13,852 bases of DNA from an uncultured Butyricicoccus sp. (GCA_947575935.1 CANPPM010000031.1:1-13852), one strand, 5' to 3'; positions 1-8,056 are shown, numbered from the stretch's first letter. Notes: a model not told the origin generated them from the letters alone. Translations and numbers: made by a program.

Positions 1-30
1 CCTGGTGCCGCGGCACCAGGCGCCTATTTT
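1..30 (+). terminator. Palindrome and T-run, probable intrinsic terminator
   Basis: Positions 1-20 are a perfect 20-base palindrome (CCTGGTGCCG and its reverse complement). It is followed by CGCC and then a short T-run at 27-30. It would suit the end of a plus-strand gene lying left of the window. It also lies 30 bases past the mntP stop codon on the minus strand, so it may serve both converging transcripts; any minus-strand T-run would lie outside the window. Confidence 0.5.
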
Positions 31-50
31 GGTGGGCTGTGGTTCAGCTG

Positions 51-611
51 TTAGAGTAGGCCATAGTGTTCAAGGACGACCTTTACGCCGAGCAGGATCA
101 GGATCATGCCGCCAAAGATCCCTGCCTTTTCGGCGTGCCGTTGCCCAAACACCGCCCCAAGCCGGACCCCTGCGGCCGAAATTACAAAGGTGACTGCACC
201 GATGATGCAGACCGCCGGGAGGATTTCGGTTTCCAGTGCGGCAAAGGTCACGCCGACTGCCAGCGCGTCAATGGCTGTCGCTGCTGCCAGTACAAGCATG
301 GCCCGGGGGGCGAAGGAAGCGCCGACAGACTCCGCACCGCCGGAAATTGCTTCGCGCACCATATTGCCGCCGACCAGCGCCAACAGGATGCACGCGATCC
401 AGTGCGCGGCTGCGTGCACCGAACGGGCAAAGCTCATACTGAGCAGATAGCCTGCCAGCGGCATCAGCATTTGGAAACTGCCGAACCAGGCCCCGCAGCA
501 CAGCGATTGTGACACGGTGTATCGCTGCACGGCAAGGCCCTTGCTGACCGATGCTGCAAAGGCGTCCATGGAGAGCCCTATGCCTGTAAGAAAATAACCC
601 AACGCCTGCAT
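51..611 (-). CDS. mntP: Putative manganese efflux pump MntP
   Basis: A 186-residue, very hydrophobic inner-membrane protein that matches the MntP family in length and pattern; the family exports Mn2+ to relieve manganese excess. The family hallmarks are visible as two related halves, each with an acidic residue in a membrane helix: SMDAFAAS near the N-terminus (Asp16) and AIDALAVG in the middle (Asp115). About six membrane segments can be read (roughly residues 2-24, 37-59, 67-84, 103-125, 130-152 and 164-184). The start is supported by AAGGAGGT nine bases upstream on the minus strand. The gene stands alone and is divergent from the protease gene. MntP genes often sit behind a yybP-ykoY manganese riboswitch; I could not find its conserved core here. 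The related YtaF family is an alternative but fits less well. Confidence 0.88.
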   Translation of the reverse strand: MQALGYFLTGIGLSMDAFAASVSKGLAVQRYTVSQSLCCGAWFGSFQMLMPLAGYLLSMSFARSVHAAAHWIACILLALVGGNMVREAISGGAESVGASFAPRAMLVLAAATAIDALAVGVTFAALETEILPAVCIIGAVTFVISAAGVRLGAVFGQRHAEKAGIFGGMILILLGVKVVLEHYGLL

Positions 612-900
612 CCGTCTGAGACCTCCTTCGAGTGTAGCCGTCTATCGCTGTCCTGACCAAGCGTCGGCATGCCTTTGCCGTGCGGCGTTCCGCCGGTTTG
701 CAGCGCGTCCGGTATGGCGGATCAGAAAAGGCCCAGCAGCACGATATAGACTGTAAACGATCCAAACACGCTCTAGTGTATGCGGCTTCCTTCCAGGCTA
801 TGCGCGCCTGGGGCATTGGGCCGCGGATCCTGCTGAAAACGGCGGGATACGCGGCGGCAATTAGGGGGTATGATTTTTGCGTGCAGGCGGAAAATGGCTC
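612..900. other. Divergent intergenic region between mntP and the protease gene
   Basis: No convincing gene. The protease frame stays open leftwards to 680, but that extension lacks a ribosome binding site and a signal peptide and contains the protease promoter. A small perfect hairpin, CCAGGC (793-798) with GCCTGG (806-811), is present without a T-run. I found no clear minus-strand promoter for mntP. Confidence 0.4.
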
Positions 901-930
901 TTGTCAACTGCTGTCCGTGTCTGTTATAAT
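901..930 (+). promoter_or_regulatory. Sigma-A-type promoter of the M60 protease gene
   Basis: TTGTCA at 901-906 and a perfect TATAAT at 925-930, separated by 18 bases. Predicted transcription start is near 937, giving a leader of about 60 bases before the ATG at 998. Confidence 0.72.
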
Positions 931-997
931 TTACTTTACCATCCCCTTTCTGGAAGAGGGGGAATACAGTTTTTGGATATGGAAAGGAAGGAAAAAG

Positions 998-3900
998 ATG
1001 CTCGTTTATTCCAGGATGCTTTCGACGGCGCTCGCGGCATCCATGCTGTTTCCGGGCACGATAGCGCCTGGGGGCATGGCGCAGCGGCGTGTCGAGAGCG
1101 CGCCCGTTCCGCTTGCGGAGCGGGTGGATGCCGACACCGGCCAGACCGGTCAGACCGGTCAGATTGAGGCGGTTCTTCGTTTGGATTTTGACCAGTCGCA
1201 GGAGATCCTGCAGAAGCGAGGCGCAAAGGCGGTTCTGACGGACAGCCGCGGCAATGAGGTAGAGACGGTTTTGCTTGGCGATTATGCAGAGCCTGACGCT
1301 GCCAGCCGTACCGAGCTGCGCCGCCGCCTCGGGAATCATGGGGTGCAGCTGATTGACCTGTTATTTGAGGATTTGGAGCCGGGCCGGTATACCCTGACGC
1401 TGTCGGGTGAGGGCTATCGGACCTTTGAACAGGAGCTTGATGTAACCGATTATTCCCAGTACATCGCGTTGGGCACAGGCGACAGGAGCTTCACGCTCGG
1501 CAACCTGACCGATGAAGGGGAGAGTCGGAATGAAGTCGATGCGAACGATCTGGCTGCGATCACCAAGGCGCTGCTTCGGGCAGAGCTGACGCCTGAGGAG
1601 GTGGAGCGGTATGATCTAAACGGCGACGGCAGTGTGGATGTCATTGATCTTGCATATGTCCACCACTGTGTCGGTATTCCGGAGGATCAGACGGCAGAGC
1701 CGGTCGGCGCCGCCCCGGTCGCGCCGCCCAGCGGTACGGTGATCCCGGCGGATGGCGATACGCAGATCAATACGGGGGATCCGTCAATTACGATCGCGGA
1801 ACTGATGGACCGGGATGCTATTACCACATTGTCCCGCAGCGATGGTACGCAGATTGACTCGGATCATCCAGTTTCGGCTGAGATCGACTTTACGGACGGC
1901 GGCAGGACGGACGGCGTGGAAATGTCGGTGCTGTCAATCCTGACTTCTGATCTTGAAAATGACAGCGGCCAGAGCGGGGCGATTCGCGACGCGGTTGTTA
2001 CAGTCACCTATGATGACAATGGGAGCGAAAAGGTCGAGGAGATTTCAGTCAGCAATCAGGTTCCGGAGGAGGTACGTCTGCTGGGCGGACTGCAGACCAT
2101 TGTGATTCAGCTGGGTAGGCGCGTCGCGGTGAAAAAGGTGACGATTACGGTCACAAGGACTGATGATAATACTTATGCCAGTGTGGCGGCCATTGAATTT
2201 CTGCGGGATATTGTCCCGGAAAATCCGCTGTCCCCCAATGTGGCGGTGCGCAGCTTGACTGCCGAGCCGGGGAACGCGCAGGCCGTGCTGAAGTGGTCTG
2301 CGCTGCCCAATATCAGCGGCTATGAGATCCGGTACTACAAGCAAGCGGAAGGCCCGGAAAAGTCGAAAACCCTGCCGGTTGTCACCGTGACGACCGTAGA
2401 GGTCAGCGGGTTGGACAACGGGGAGCTCTATGTGTTTGAGGTGACCCCGGTTGAGCTTAACGACGCGGGGGCGATCAGCTGGCGCGGCAGCACCCGAGAG
2501 GTATCGGCGGCGCCGCAGACCACCAAGCGTCCGAACAAGGTCAATATGGTGAAGGTCAGCGCGGGCGACGGTAAGCTGGATCTTTCCTGGAAACAGGTTA
2601 AGGATGCGGAGAGCTATCTCGTGACCTACAGCACTGACCCGGATATGGCGAATCCGCAGACCATTTCGGGGATTGCCGATCCCAGGGCCAGCATCACCGG
2701 ATTGGAAAATGGGACGACCTATTATCTTTATGTGGAGGCGGTCAACCGGATTGGCAAGGGGGAACGCTCCAACCTGGTCGAGGGTACGCCGCAGGCGGTC
2801 GTTTACGAAATGCCGGAGGGCATCCCAACCAAGGGCCTGTTGGACAAGGGGAAAATCAAAAGCATTCGCCTGTTGGACAGCAGCAACGTAGCCCCTGGAT
2901 ATGATCCGCCGTTTGATGTCAAGTATCTGATCGACGGCGATTACAAGACCCATTGGACGACGAAAAACTGGTGGAGCAACGAGCACGTCGAGGTGGAATT
3001 TACCGAGCCTGTTGGTCTGAGCGCTGCGATCTGGACGCCGCGCCTGGACGGGGAGTATGCCAAATGGCTCAGCCGTTATGCGGTTAAGGTCTGGACCGAT
3101 GAGGCGCACGGCGGCTGGCAGGGCAAGCGGATCGTTCCGGATGCCGAGCATGGCGGTGACGATAGCTACGCTCTGGGCGGCAGCAGCCCCAATTGGCCCG
3201 CAGTCCGCAACAGCCCCGGAACGACAAAGTTTGCGGTGCTGCCCTTTGGCCCTCTGGAAGGCGTGACCAAGATTCAGGTAGGCGTTGAGCAAGTCGGTTA
3301 TAATGCAATCAGCTTGTCCGAACTGATGTTTATGGAGTATGACCCGGCGACCGATATCCCGACCCGGATTGAGGGCCTGTTTGAGGGTCCGGCCTTTACG
3401 AGCCTGCGTCCGGGTGTGGATCAGGCGCAGATTGATGAGCTGCGGACGCTTCTGCAGGCGCAGTCGGAGTATTGCCTGTATCCGGAGGCGCATGAGGATG
3501 AGCTCCGTTTGGCGGAGGAATTGCTTAACAATGGTACGAGCAAGGGGGTTGTCCTGGAAGGGCTGCACAGCCTGACCGCTCCTGGCGGCAGCAGCCTGCA
3601 ACCGCTCGGCGTCAGTGCGAACGCCGGGCAGAGCATTACCGTGTATGCCGATATCCCGGAGGGAGAAACGGTTACTTTGTATGCGACGCAGGTCAATGCG
3701 GAGGCCAGCGCCTGGAGGAGTTCGCTGGGCAGCGTGGCCAATGGGCGCACGGTTCTTACGATTCCCCAAATCTCGTCCAAACAGGGGGAGAAGGGCGGCA
3801 GCCTGTATTATACGTATTCGGGCAGCCGGCCGGAGGATATCACACTGCATATCCGCCGCGCGACGGACATTCCCACGCTGGATGTGGTGGGCCTGTCCGA

Positions 3901-5527
3901 GGGCGAGCGTCAGACGGCCATTGCGGCGTATCTCGACGAGGTAGCGGAATACCGCAGTACGCTGAGCAACCAGAGTGTTGATCATCCCAAGAATGTGACA
4001 GAGATCTCGACCCCGTCGGTGCTGCTGTCTATTCCGTTGACAGCGGTCCCGCGGGAGGCAGACGTGCAGCTGCTGGAAAACGATATTCTGGCGTGGGAAC
4101 AGATCATGGATATCTGCAAGACCACACAGGGTATGGAGACTGCGGGCGGACAGAATACATTTGCGGTCCGGCAGAATGTACGCTGCATGCAGATGTTTGA
4201 GGGGGCGTTCATGTATGCTGCAGGCAGCCATATCGGTATCGGCGCAGGGTCGTGCACCGGCATGGTGACCGGCGCGCCTGTGACGGACGGATCGCCGGGC
4301 AGCCTGTTTGGCTGGGGCATCGCCCATGAAATCGGTCATAATATGGATAAGCTCGGCAAGGCCGAGATCACCAATAATATTTACGCGATTATGGTACAGA
4401 CCTTTGACGCAGGGGATAACATCCGTACGTCGCGGCTGGAGGCCAGCGGCAAATACCCTGCCGTCTTTACCAAGACGGCGCAGCAGTACCAGGGCGCGTC
4501 TAACGATGTCTTTGTGCAGCTGGGCATGTACTGGCAGCTGCATCTGGCCTACGACGGCGGCAGCGGCGACGCGCGCGGCCCGATGGATTTCTATCACCGG
4601 TTCTTCCAGCTTTGGAAGGAGGATGCACGCTTTGGCGCGGGTTCCGCGTATACGTATGACGAAAAGGTTGCGGTAGCGGCTTCCGAGACGGCGGGCACCA
4701 ACCTGACGGAATTCTTTACGCGCTGGGGGATGGAGCTTGGAGAGGCAGCCAGGGCCGAAATGTCAAAGTATCCGGAAGAGACGCGCGCCATTTGGTATCT
4801 GAACGACCAGAGCCGGCGGGAACGGCTGAAGGGGAGTCCGGGCGCGTCCGGGACCCTGACGGCGACGGCACAGCCGCAGGCCAATTCTTCGGACGTTGTC
4901 CTGACCATTGATCCAAGTGGGATATCCGGCAGTGTCCAGGGGTATGAGATCCGCCGTGAAGGCCGGTCGATCGATTTTGTGACGCCTGGGCAGTCGGGGA
5001 CGTTTACCTATACCGACCGTATCGGTGCGGCGAATCACAAGGCCTTTGCATACGAGGTCGCAGCGTATGATTTGTTGGGCCAAGAGGTCTGTGCGGTAAA
5101 GACCGTACCGCCGCAGATCCGGATTGCTTATGACCATATGGTTCCGGCCGAGGCCTATGAGACCAGCGCGGAGAACGGCGTGGTTACCTTTACGGCCAAG
5201 ACAGATGTAATGCAGGTTTCCGGCGTGAAGCTGGAAGGATATTCAAATGCAGATGCGGAGATCACGGTTACTGTGACCGATGCGGAGGGGAATTCTTATA
5301 CTGCGCGTGAGGGGATGGTTGAGAACCAGTCTGTGGATGATAAGACCAGTTTCATCACCTATTTGCAGAACCCCAATGCGCAGGATCAGGATGACACCCG
5401 CATTTGGACCTATGATGCCAAGCGCGTCACGGTCACACTGCCGGACGGCGTTCCTGCCGAGAAGGTCGGGTTGGTCAGCTATCCGGGGGATGATGTGGCT
5501 TTCCTCGAAGGCGGCGCGACGGATTAA
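998..5527 (+). CDS. Secreted multidomain M60-like (enhancin/mucinase-type) zinc metalloprotease
   Basis: A 1509-residue secreted protein. The start at 998 is chosen because AAGGAAGG lies six bases upstream, a promoter sits at 901-930, and a signal peptide follows (hydrophobic stretch about residues 8-24, possible cut after GMA). Domain order, read by eye: N-terminal beta domain (about 45-160); dockerin-like calcium module (about 165-230) with DLNGDGSVDVIDL at 206-218; discoidin-like domain (about 260-405); two fibronectin type III domains (about 410-508 and 510-603); an F5/8-type carbohydrate-binding domain (about 605-783); the M60-like catalytic region (about 870-1245); an FnIII-like domain (about 1285-1366); and a C-terminal domain. 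The zinc site is HEIGH at 1110-1114, with the third ligand probably Glu1123 in EITNN, a signature of this family. Known M60-like enzymes cut mucin-type glycoproteins, so a host glycoprotein substrate is inferred. No LPXTG or membrane anchor is visible. The frame ends at a TAA that appears premature (see 5543-6016). Confidence 0.9.
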   Translation: MLVYSRMLSTALAASMLFPGTIAPGGMAQRRVESAPVPLAERVDADTGQTGQTGQIEAVLRLDFDQSQEILQKRGAKAVLTDSRGNEVETVLLGDYAEPDAASRTELRRRLGNHGVQLIDLLFEDLEPGRYTLTLSGEGYRTFEQELDVTDYSQYIALGTGDRSFTLGNLTDEGESRNEVDANDLAAITKALLRAELTPEEVERYDLNGDGSVDVIDLAYVHHCVGIPEDQTAEPVGAAPVAPPSGTVIPADGDTQINTGDPSITIAELMDRDAITTLSRSDGTQIDSDHPVSAEIDFTDGGRTDGVEMSVLSILTSDLENDSGQSGAIRDAVVTVTYDDNGSEKVEEISVSNQVPEEVRLLGGLQTIVIQLGRRVAVKKVTITVTRTDDNTYASVAAIEFLRDIVPENPLSPNVAVRSLTAEPGNAQAVLKWSALPNISGYEIRYYKQAEGPEKSKTLPVVTVTTVEVSGLDNGELYVFEVTPVELNDAGAISWRGSTREVSAAPQTTKRPNKVNMVKVSAGDGKLDLSWKQVKDAESYLVTYSTDPDMANPQTISGIADPRASITGLENGTTYYLYVEAVNRIGKGERSNLVEGTPQAVVYEMPEGIPTKGLLDKGKIKSIRLLDSSNVAPGYDPPFDVKYLIDGDYKTHWTTKNWWSNEHVEVEFTEPVGLSAAIWTPRLDGEYAKWLSRYAVKVWTDEAHGGWQGKRIVPDAEHGGDDSYALGGSSPNWPAVRNSPGTTKFAVLPFGPLEGVTKIQVGVEQVGYNAISLSELMFMEYDPATDIPTRIEGLFEGPAFTSLRPGVDQAQIDELRTLLQAQSEYCLYPEAHEDELRLAEELLNNGTSKGVVLEGLHSLTAPGGSSLQPLGVSANAGQSITVYADIPEGETVTLYATQVNAEASAWRSSLGSVANGRTVLTIPQISSKQGEKGGSLYYTYSGSRPEDITLHIRRATDIPTLDVVGLSEGERQTAIAAYLDEVAEYRSTLSNQSVDHPKNVTEISTPSVLLSIPLTAVPREADVQLLENDILAWEQIMDICKTTQGMETAGGQNTFAVRQNVRCMQMFEGAFMYAAGSHIGIGAGSCTGMVTGAPVTDGSPGSLFGWGIAHEIGHNMDKLGKAEITNNIYAIMVQTFDAGDNIRTSRLEASGKYPAVFTKTAQQYQGASNDVFVQLGMYWQLHLAYDGGSGDARGPMDFYHRFFQLWKEDARFGAGSAYTYDEKVAVAASETAGTNLTEFFTRWGMELGEAARAEMSKYPEETRAIWYLNDQSRRERLKGSPGASGTLTATAQPQANSSDVVLTIDPSGISGSVQGYEIRREGRSIDFVTPGQSGTFTYTDRIGAANHKAFAYEVAAYDLLGQEVCAVKTVPPQIRIAYDHMVPAEAYETSAENGVVTFTAKTDVMQVSGVKLEGYSNADAEITVTVTDAEGNSYTAREGMVENQSVDDKTSFITYLQNPNAQDQDDTRIWTYDAKRVTVTLPDGVPAEKVGLVSYPGDDVAFLEGGATD
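1136..1162 (+). repeat. Three 9-base tandem units encoding Thr-Gly-Gln
   Basis: ACCGGCCAG followed by two copies of ACCGGTCAG, in frame just after the signal peptide of the protease. Gain or loss of a unit would keep the frame; it probably forms a short linker. Confidence 0.8.
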
Positions 5528-5542
5528 ATCCATGATAAGTAA

Positions 5543-6016
5543 AGAGACACGGGCAGCGGGGAGATAAAGGATGGTTCGATTGTCATCGCGGGTACTTTCC
5601 GCGGCGCGCCGGCTTACAGCTATGTGAAGATCCGCGGGCGCTTCAGTGTGACGGATGAAAACGGTGAGGTCAGCGACGATGAGAACGCAATCGAGCGGGA
5701 TGTCGACGGAGAGAGCTATGTGTTCTCGACCCTGTACGAGGGGGAAGAGATTGGCGAGATCAGCGACGGTATTTTCCTGTTCGTGCTGGATACCGAGGCA
5801 GAGGCTGGGCTGCAGAAGCCGATGGGCGAGGAAAACGTCAGCATTTGCAGCGGTGTGAATCTGCTGCCCAGCCAGATCATGGCCGAGCTGTATCGGACTG
5901 ACGATCCGACCGATCCGAAGCAGCAGCGTAAAACTGCGGAAACCCTGTGGATTCACAGCCCTGGCGGCAGCGAGCTGCCCTCCCTTTCCCTGCAGAATGA
6001 TGAGGTGACCGAATGA
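5543..6016 (+). pseudogene. Severed C-terminal part of the M60-like protease frame
   Basis: After the protease stop TAA (5525-5527) the same reading frame meets a second TAA at 5540-5542 and then stays open for 157 codons to a TGA at 6014-6016. The translation (GSGEIKDGSIVIAGTFRG, then GVNLLPSQIMAEL, then TAETLWIHSPGG) reads as the normal continuation of the protease C-terminal domain, in the same frame and with the same codon use. A separate product could begin only at the GTG at 5624, which has no good ribosome binding site. The terminal TGA overlaps the next start as ATGA, as expected of a formerly intact, translationally coupled gene. Explanations: two nonsense mutations, a compensating pair of frameshifts around 5515-5560 (frame +1 is open there, ending at a TAA at 5565), sequencing error, or stop readthrough. 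Other genes in the window also use TAA as their stop, which argues against a general reassignment. Confidence 0.72.
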
Positions 6017-7419
6017 AGACCAAGAGAATTCTTTCCGCGCTGTTGGCCTCGGGCATGCTTGCGGGCATGCTCCCGGCCGCCGGGGCGGCAGCTGTCCCAA
6101 CGGTGCAGTATGAAACGTTCGGCCAGTTCGCCGAGCTCTCTATCACCGGCCTGCCTGACGGCGAGCAGATCCATGCGGCCCAGTTGGAGCTGCAGCTGGA
6201 TGGGCTGCACCGTTTCACCCTTTCTCCTGACCCGGAGAATGGGGAAGCGGTTACGCTGAGCAAAAGCGAGGCGGATGACGGAAGGACAACCCTGACGGTT
6301 TATATAGATTCGATTCTGCCGTTGGAGCGTGAGCAGACGCTGACGCTGGGAACGCTGCAGTTTGAGAATCCGATTCAGGGGCTTGACTTCGCGAGTACGG
6401 GCGAGCTGACGCTGCTGAATGCGCGGCTGCAGCCGGTCGTTCGTTCGTCGGTTCCGGTTCGGGCATATGAGGAGGATACCGGCGACAGCGATCATGAAAC
6501 GGATAGCGATCATGAAACGGATAAGGAACAGCCAGACAAGGAGCAGTCGGACGGCGGAAGCTCGGGCGGGAGTTCTCGTCCTGGAAGTAGGCCTGACCGG
6601 CGCACCGCCAGCATCACCACAGGTGGGAATGGCTCTGTCAAGCTTTCTTCCAACAGTGCGAAAGAGGGGGACCGCGTTACGGTCACCGTCACGCCGGATG
6701 ACGGCTATGTGCTCAAGAGCCTTGTGGTCTATGACAGCCACGGCAAAGCGCTTGCACTGGACGAGCTCGGCAATGGGGTTTATGCCTATATCATGCCGGA
6801 CGGCAGCGTCCATGTGGAGGCAGTCTTTGTACCGGCTGCGGATGGGGCGCCTCCGCTGGCGGAAATGCGCTTTACAGATGTACCGGGGCATGAGTGGTAC
6901 TACGGTGCAGTCAGCTATGTCTATCAAAAGGGTATGATGTCCGGCGTCTCGGATACCACCTTTTCCCCAGGGCTGGCAACCAACCGGGCGATGATCGTAT
7001 CGATCCTATATCGCCTGGAGGGTTCGCCTGCAGCGGGGGGCAGCGCGTTCCCGGACGTTGCAGCCGGGGAATATTATACCAATGCAGTGGCATGGGCGGC
7101 GGCCAACGGCATAGTCAGCGGCTATTCCAACGGGCAGTTCCGCCCGAATGACGGAATTACACGGGAACAGCTGGCCGCAATCCTTTACCGTTATGCTCAG
7201 TTTAAGGGGTATTCACTGGCCGCGCCGGCCGCGCTGTCCGGGTTCCCGGATGCGGCGCGTGTATCCAGCTATGCGGCGGAACCGATGGGATGGGCGGTCG
7301 CGCAGGGCCTGATTTCGGGTACGAACCGCGGCACGCTGGAGCCTGCAGGCGGCGCAACGCGTGCGCAGGCGGCTTCAATCTTGATGCGCTTCTGTCAGAC
7401 CCTGGCTAAGCTGCCGTAA
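6013..7419 (+). CDS. Secreted SLH-domain surface protein
   Basis: A 468-residue exported protein with a clear signal peptide (MKTKR, then a hydrophobic core, then an Ala-rich cut site near residue 26). The mature part begins with a beta-rich domain (about 30-150) that I cannot place firmly; the pattern, ending in LTLGTLQFE and GELTLLNARL, is loosely cohesin-like. An acidic, Ser/Gly-rich linker follows (about 155-195). Next is a divergent InlB B-repeat-type domain (about 196-275: GDRVTVTVTPDDGYV to a MPDGSVHVEAVF ending). Three SLH domains close the protein (about 285-342, 344-402 and 409-465, each with an FPD or FTD start and a Trp/Tyr-containing core). SLH triplets bind pyruvylated or similar secondary wall polymers, so this protein should sit on the outer cell wall. 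The start overlaps the protease-tail stop (ATGA) and has GAGGTG at 6002-6007. It is likely co-transcribed with the protease. Its function beyond surface attachment is unknown. Confidence 0.85.
   Translation: MKTKRILSALLASGMLAGMLPAAGAAAVPTVQYETFGQFAELSITGLPDGEQIHAAQLELQLDGLHRFTLSPDPENGEAVTLSKSEADDGRTTLTVYIDSILPLEREQTLTLGTLQFENPIQGLDFASTGELTLLNARLQPVVRSSVPVRAYEEDTGDSDHETDSDHETDKEQPDKEQSDGGSSGGSSRPGSRPDRRTASITTGGNGSVKLSSNSAKEGDRVTVTVTPDDGYVLKSLVVYDSHGKALALDELGNGVYAYIMPDGSVHVEAVFVPAADGAPPLAEMRFTDVPGHEWYYGAVSYVYQKGMMSGVSDTTFSPGLATNRAMIVSILYRLEGSPAAGGSAFPDVAAGEYYTNAVAWAAANGIVSGYSNGQFRPNDGITREQLAAILYRYAQFKGYSLAAPAALSGFPDAARVSSYAAEPMGWAVAQGLISGTNRGTLEPAGGATRAQAASILMRFCQTLAKLP
6484..6519 (+). repeat. 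Two 18-base tandem units encoding Asp-Ser-Asp-His-Glu-Thr
   Basis: GACAGCGATCATGAAACG at 6484-6501 and the same sequence with one change at 6502-6519. In frame, in the acidic linker of the SLH protein. Length variation between strains would be tolerated. Confidence 0.85.
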
Positions 7420-7697
7420 ATTTGCGTGCGCGGTGTTTTCCGGCAGGGCTTCTAGGCGCCGTTTGAAAAATGGAAATATGCACAATGGCGAGGAATTTTT
7501 TCGCCAGACAAACACAATTTTTCGCAGGAATACTGGATGTATTTCAAGAAAAATTGGGGAAGTATGGCGGAAAAGGACCGTTGTTTGGGCGTATTGATAT
7601 TTTTCAAACAAGCCCTAACCGGCGCTGCGGGCTATTTTGACAGCTGCGCGTGAAGCTGCATCAACGGAAAATCGGGCGTCTGTCAAACAGGATACAG

Positions 7698-7739
7698 AAG
7701 AGGACGAGTGAAAGGCGATTGCTTTTTGCTCGTCTTTTT
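7698..7739 (+). terminator. Intrinsic terminator
   Basis: GACGAG (7703-7708) pairs with CTCGTC (7729-7734). Inside it AAAGGC (7711-7716) pairs with GCTTTT around a GATT loop. Five T's follow at 7735-7739, and a purine-rich stretch precedes the stem. It is the first strong terminator after the SLH gene, 284 bases past its stop. Confidence 0.75.
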
Positions 7740-7772
7740 CAATGGTTTTATGCAGTTGAAGCGCGAGATTCA

Positions 7773-7794
7773 GGGCGGTGCATGCCCCGTTTTT
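7773..7794 (+). terminator. Weak terminator-like hairpin
   Basis: GGGC (7773-7776) pairs with GCCC (7784-7787), followed by CG and five T's at 7790-7794. The stem is short, so this may be chance; it is listed because it lies between two better terminators. Confidence 0.35.
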
Positions 7795-7815
7795 CCAACA
7801 TATCGTATTTGTTCG

Positions 7816-7863
7816 CGTCTTTCGGAAGCGCATTGTTTCTTTGCCGCTTCCGAGGGCGTTTTT
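7816..7863 (+). terminator. Intrinsic terminator
   Basis: A perfect 8-base stem CGGAAGCG (7823-7830) and CGCTTCCG (7845-7852). It can be extended outward with a few G-U pairs to about 7816/7858, directly before TTTTT at 7859-7863. Confidence 0.6.
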
Positions 7864-7880
7864 CTTGTGGGCGGCAGTTG

Positions 7881-7921
7881 TTGTGCACAGCTGTGGATAA
7901 GTCTGTGGAAAGTGTGAATAA
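7881..7921 (-). promoter_or_regulatory. Group of DnaA-box sequences
   Basis: Read on the minus strand, two exact matches to the DnaA box TTATNCACA occur: TTATTCACA (7921-7913) and TTATCCACA (7900-7892). A two-mismatch copy, CTTTCCACA (7912-7904), abuts the first. TTGTGCACA on the plus strand (7881-7889) is a one-mismatch box in the opposite orientation. Four sites in 41 bases resemble the box runs found near dnaA/oriC in Firmicutes. Neither dnaA nor dnaN is in the window, so the role could be origin, DnaA titration, or DnaA control of tepA. Confidence 0.6.
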
Positions 7922-7934
7922 CTTACCGTATAAC
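7906..7934 (+). promoter_or_regulatory. Possible tepA promoter overlapping DnaA boxes
   Basis: TGGAAA (7906-7911), 17 bases, TATAAC (7929-7934). The -35 overlaps the middle DnaA-like box. A second weak candidate is TTTGCA (7968-7973), 17 bases, CATAAA (7991-7996). I cannot choose between them from sequence alone. Confidence 0.3.
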
Positions 7935-8056
7935 TGACGTGCACTTCAATTTACGCTGTGTATATTTTTTGCAGAAATAGGATAGAAACGCATAAAAAGA
8001 GCGATATTCCATAGACTACAGGAAGAAAATGCGAGTTGTTGAAAGGAGTAGGTTCT

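Larger units (their letters stand above)
7420..8056. other. Long gene-free region between the SLH gene and tepA
   Basis: About 640 bases, more AT-rich than the flanking genes and with no open frame that has both a start signal and coding character. Contents from left to right: a hairpin TGGCGA/TCGCCA (7486-7506) with no T-run; an 8-base inverted repeat TTTGACAG (7636-7643) and CTGTCAAA (7680-7687); three terminator-like hairpins (7698-7739, 7773-7794, 7816-7863); a DnaA-box group (7881-7921); and the probable tepA promoter region. A minus-strand open frame at 7615-7944 crosses these structures and does not look like a protein. Confidence 0.6.

Noticed and set aside
612..840. Manganese (yybP-ykoY) riboswitch expected before mntP
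   Set aside because: On the minus strand I looked for the conserved GGGGAGUAG-type core and its paired segment and found neither.
680..997. Leftward extension of the protease frame (start at 680)
   Set aside because: It has no ribosome binding site, removes the signal peptide from the N-terminus and contains the TTGTCA/TATAAT promoter.
2045..4597. 850-codon open frame on the minus strand opposite the protease gene
   Set aside because: It is antisense to a clear multidomain protein, has no recognisable domain or start signal, and long antisense frames are common in GC-rich coding DNA.
5280..5567. A separate small protein in the +1 frame over the protease 3' end
   Set aside because: It is a shadow frame, Arg-rich with no start signal; its only value is as evidence for a possible frameshift pair.
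7615..7944. 109-codon minus-strand frame in the gene-free region
   Set aside because: It crosses three hairpins and the DnaA boxes, and its sequence has no protein-like pattern or ribosome site.
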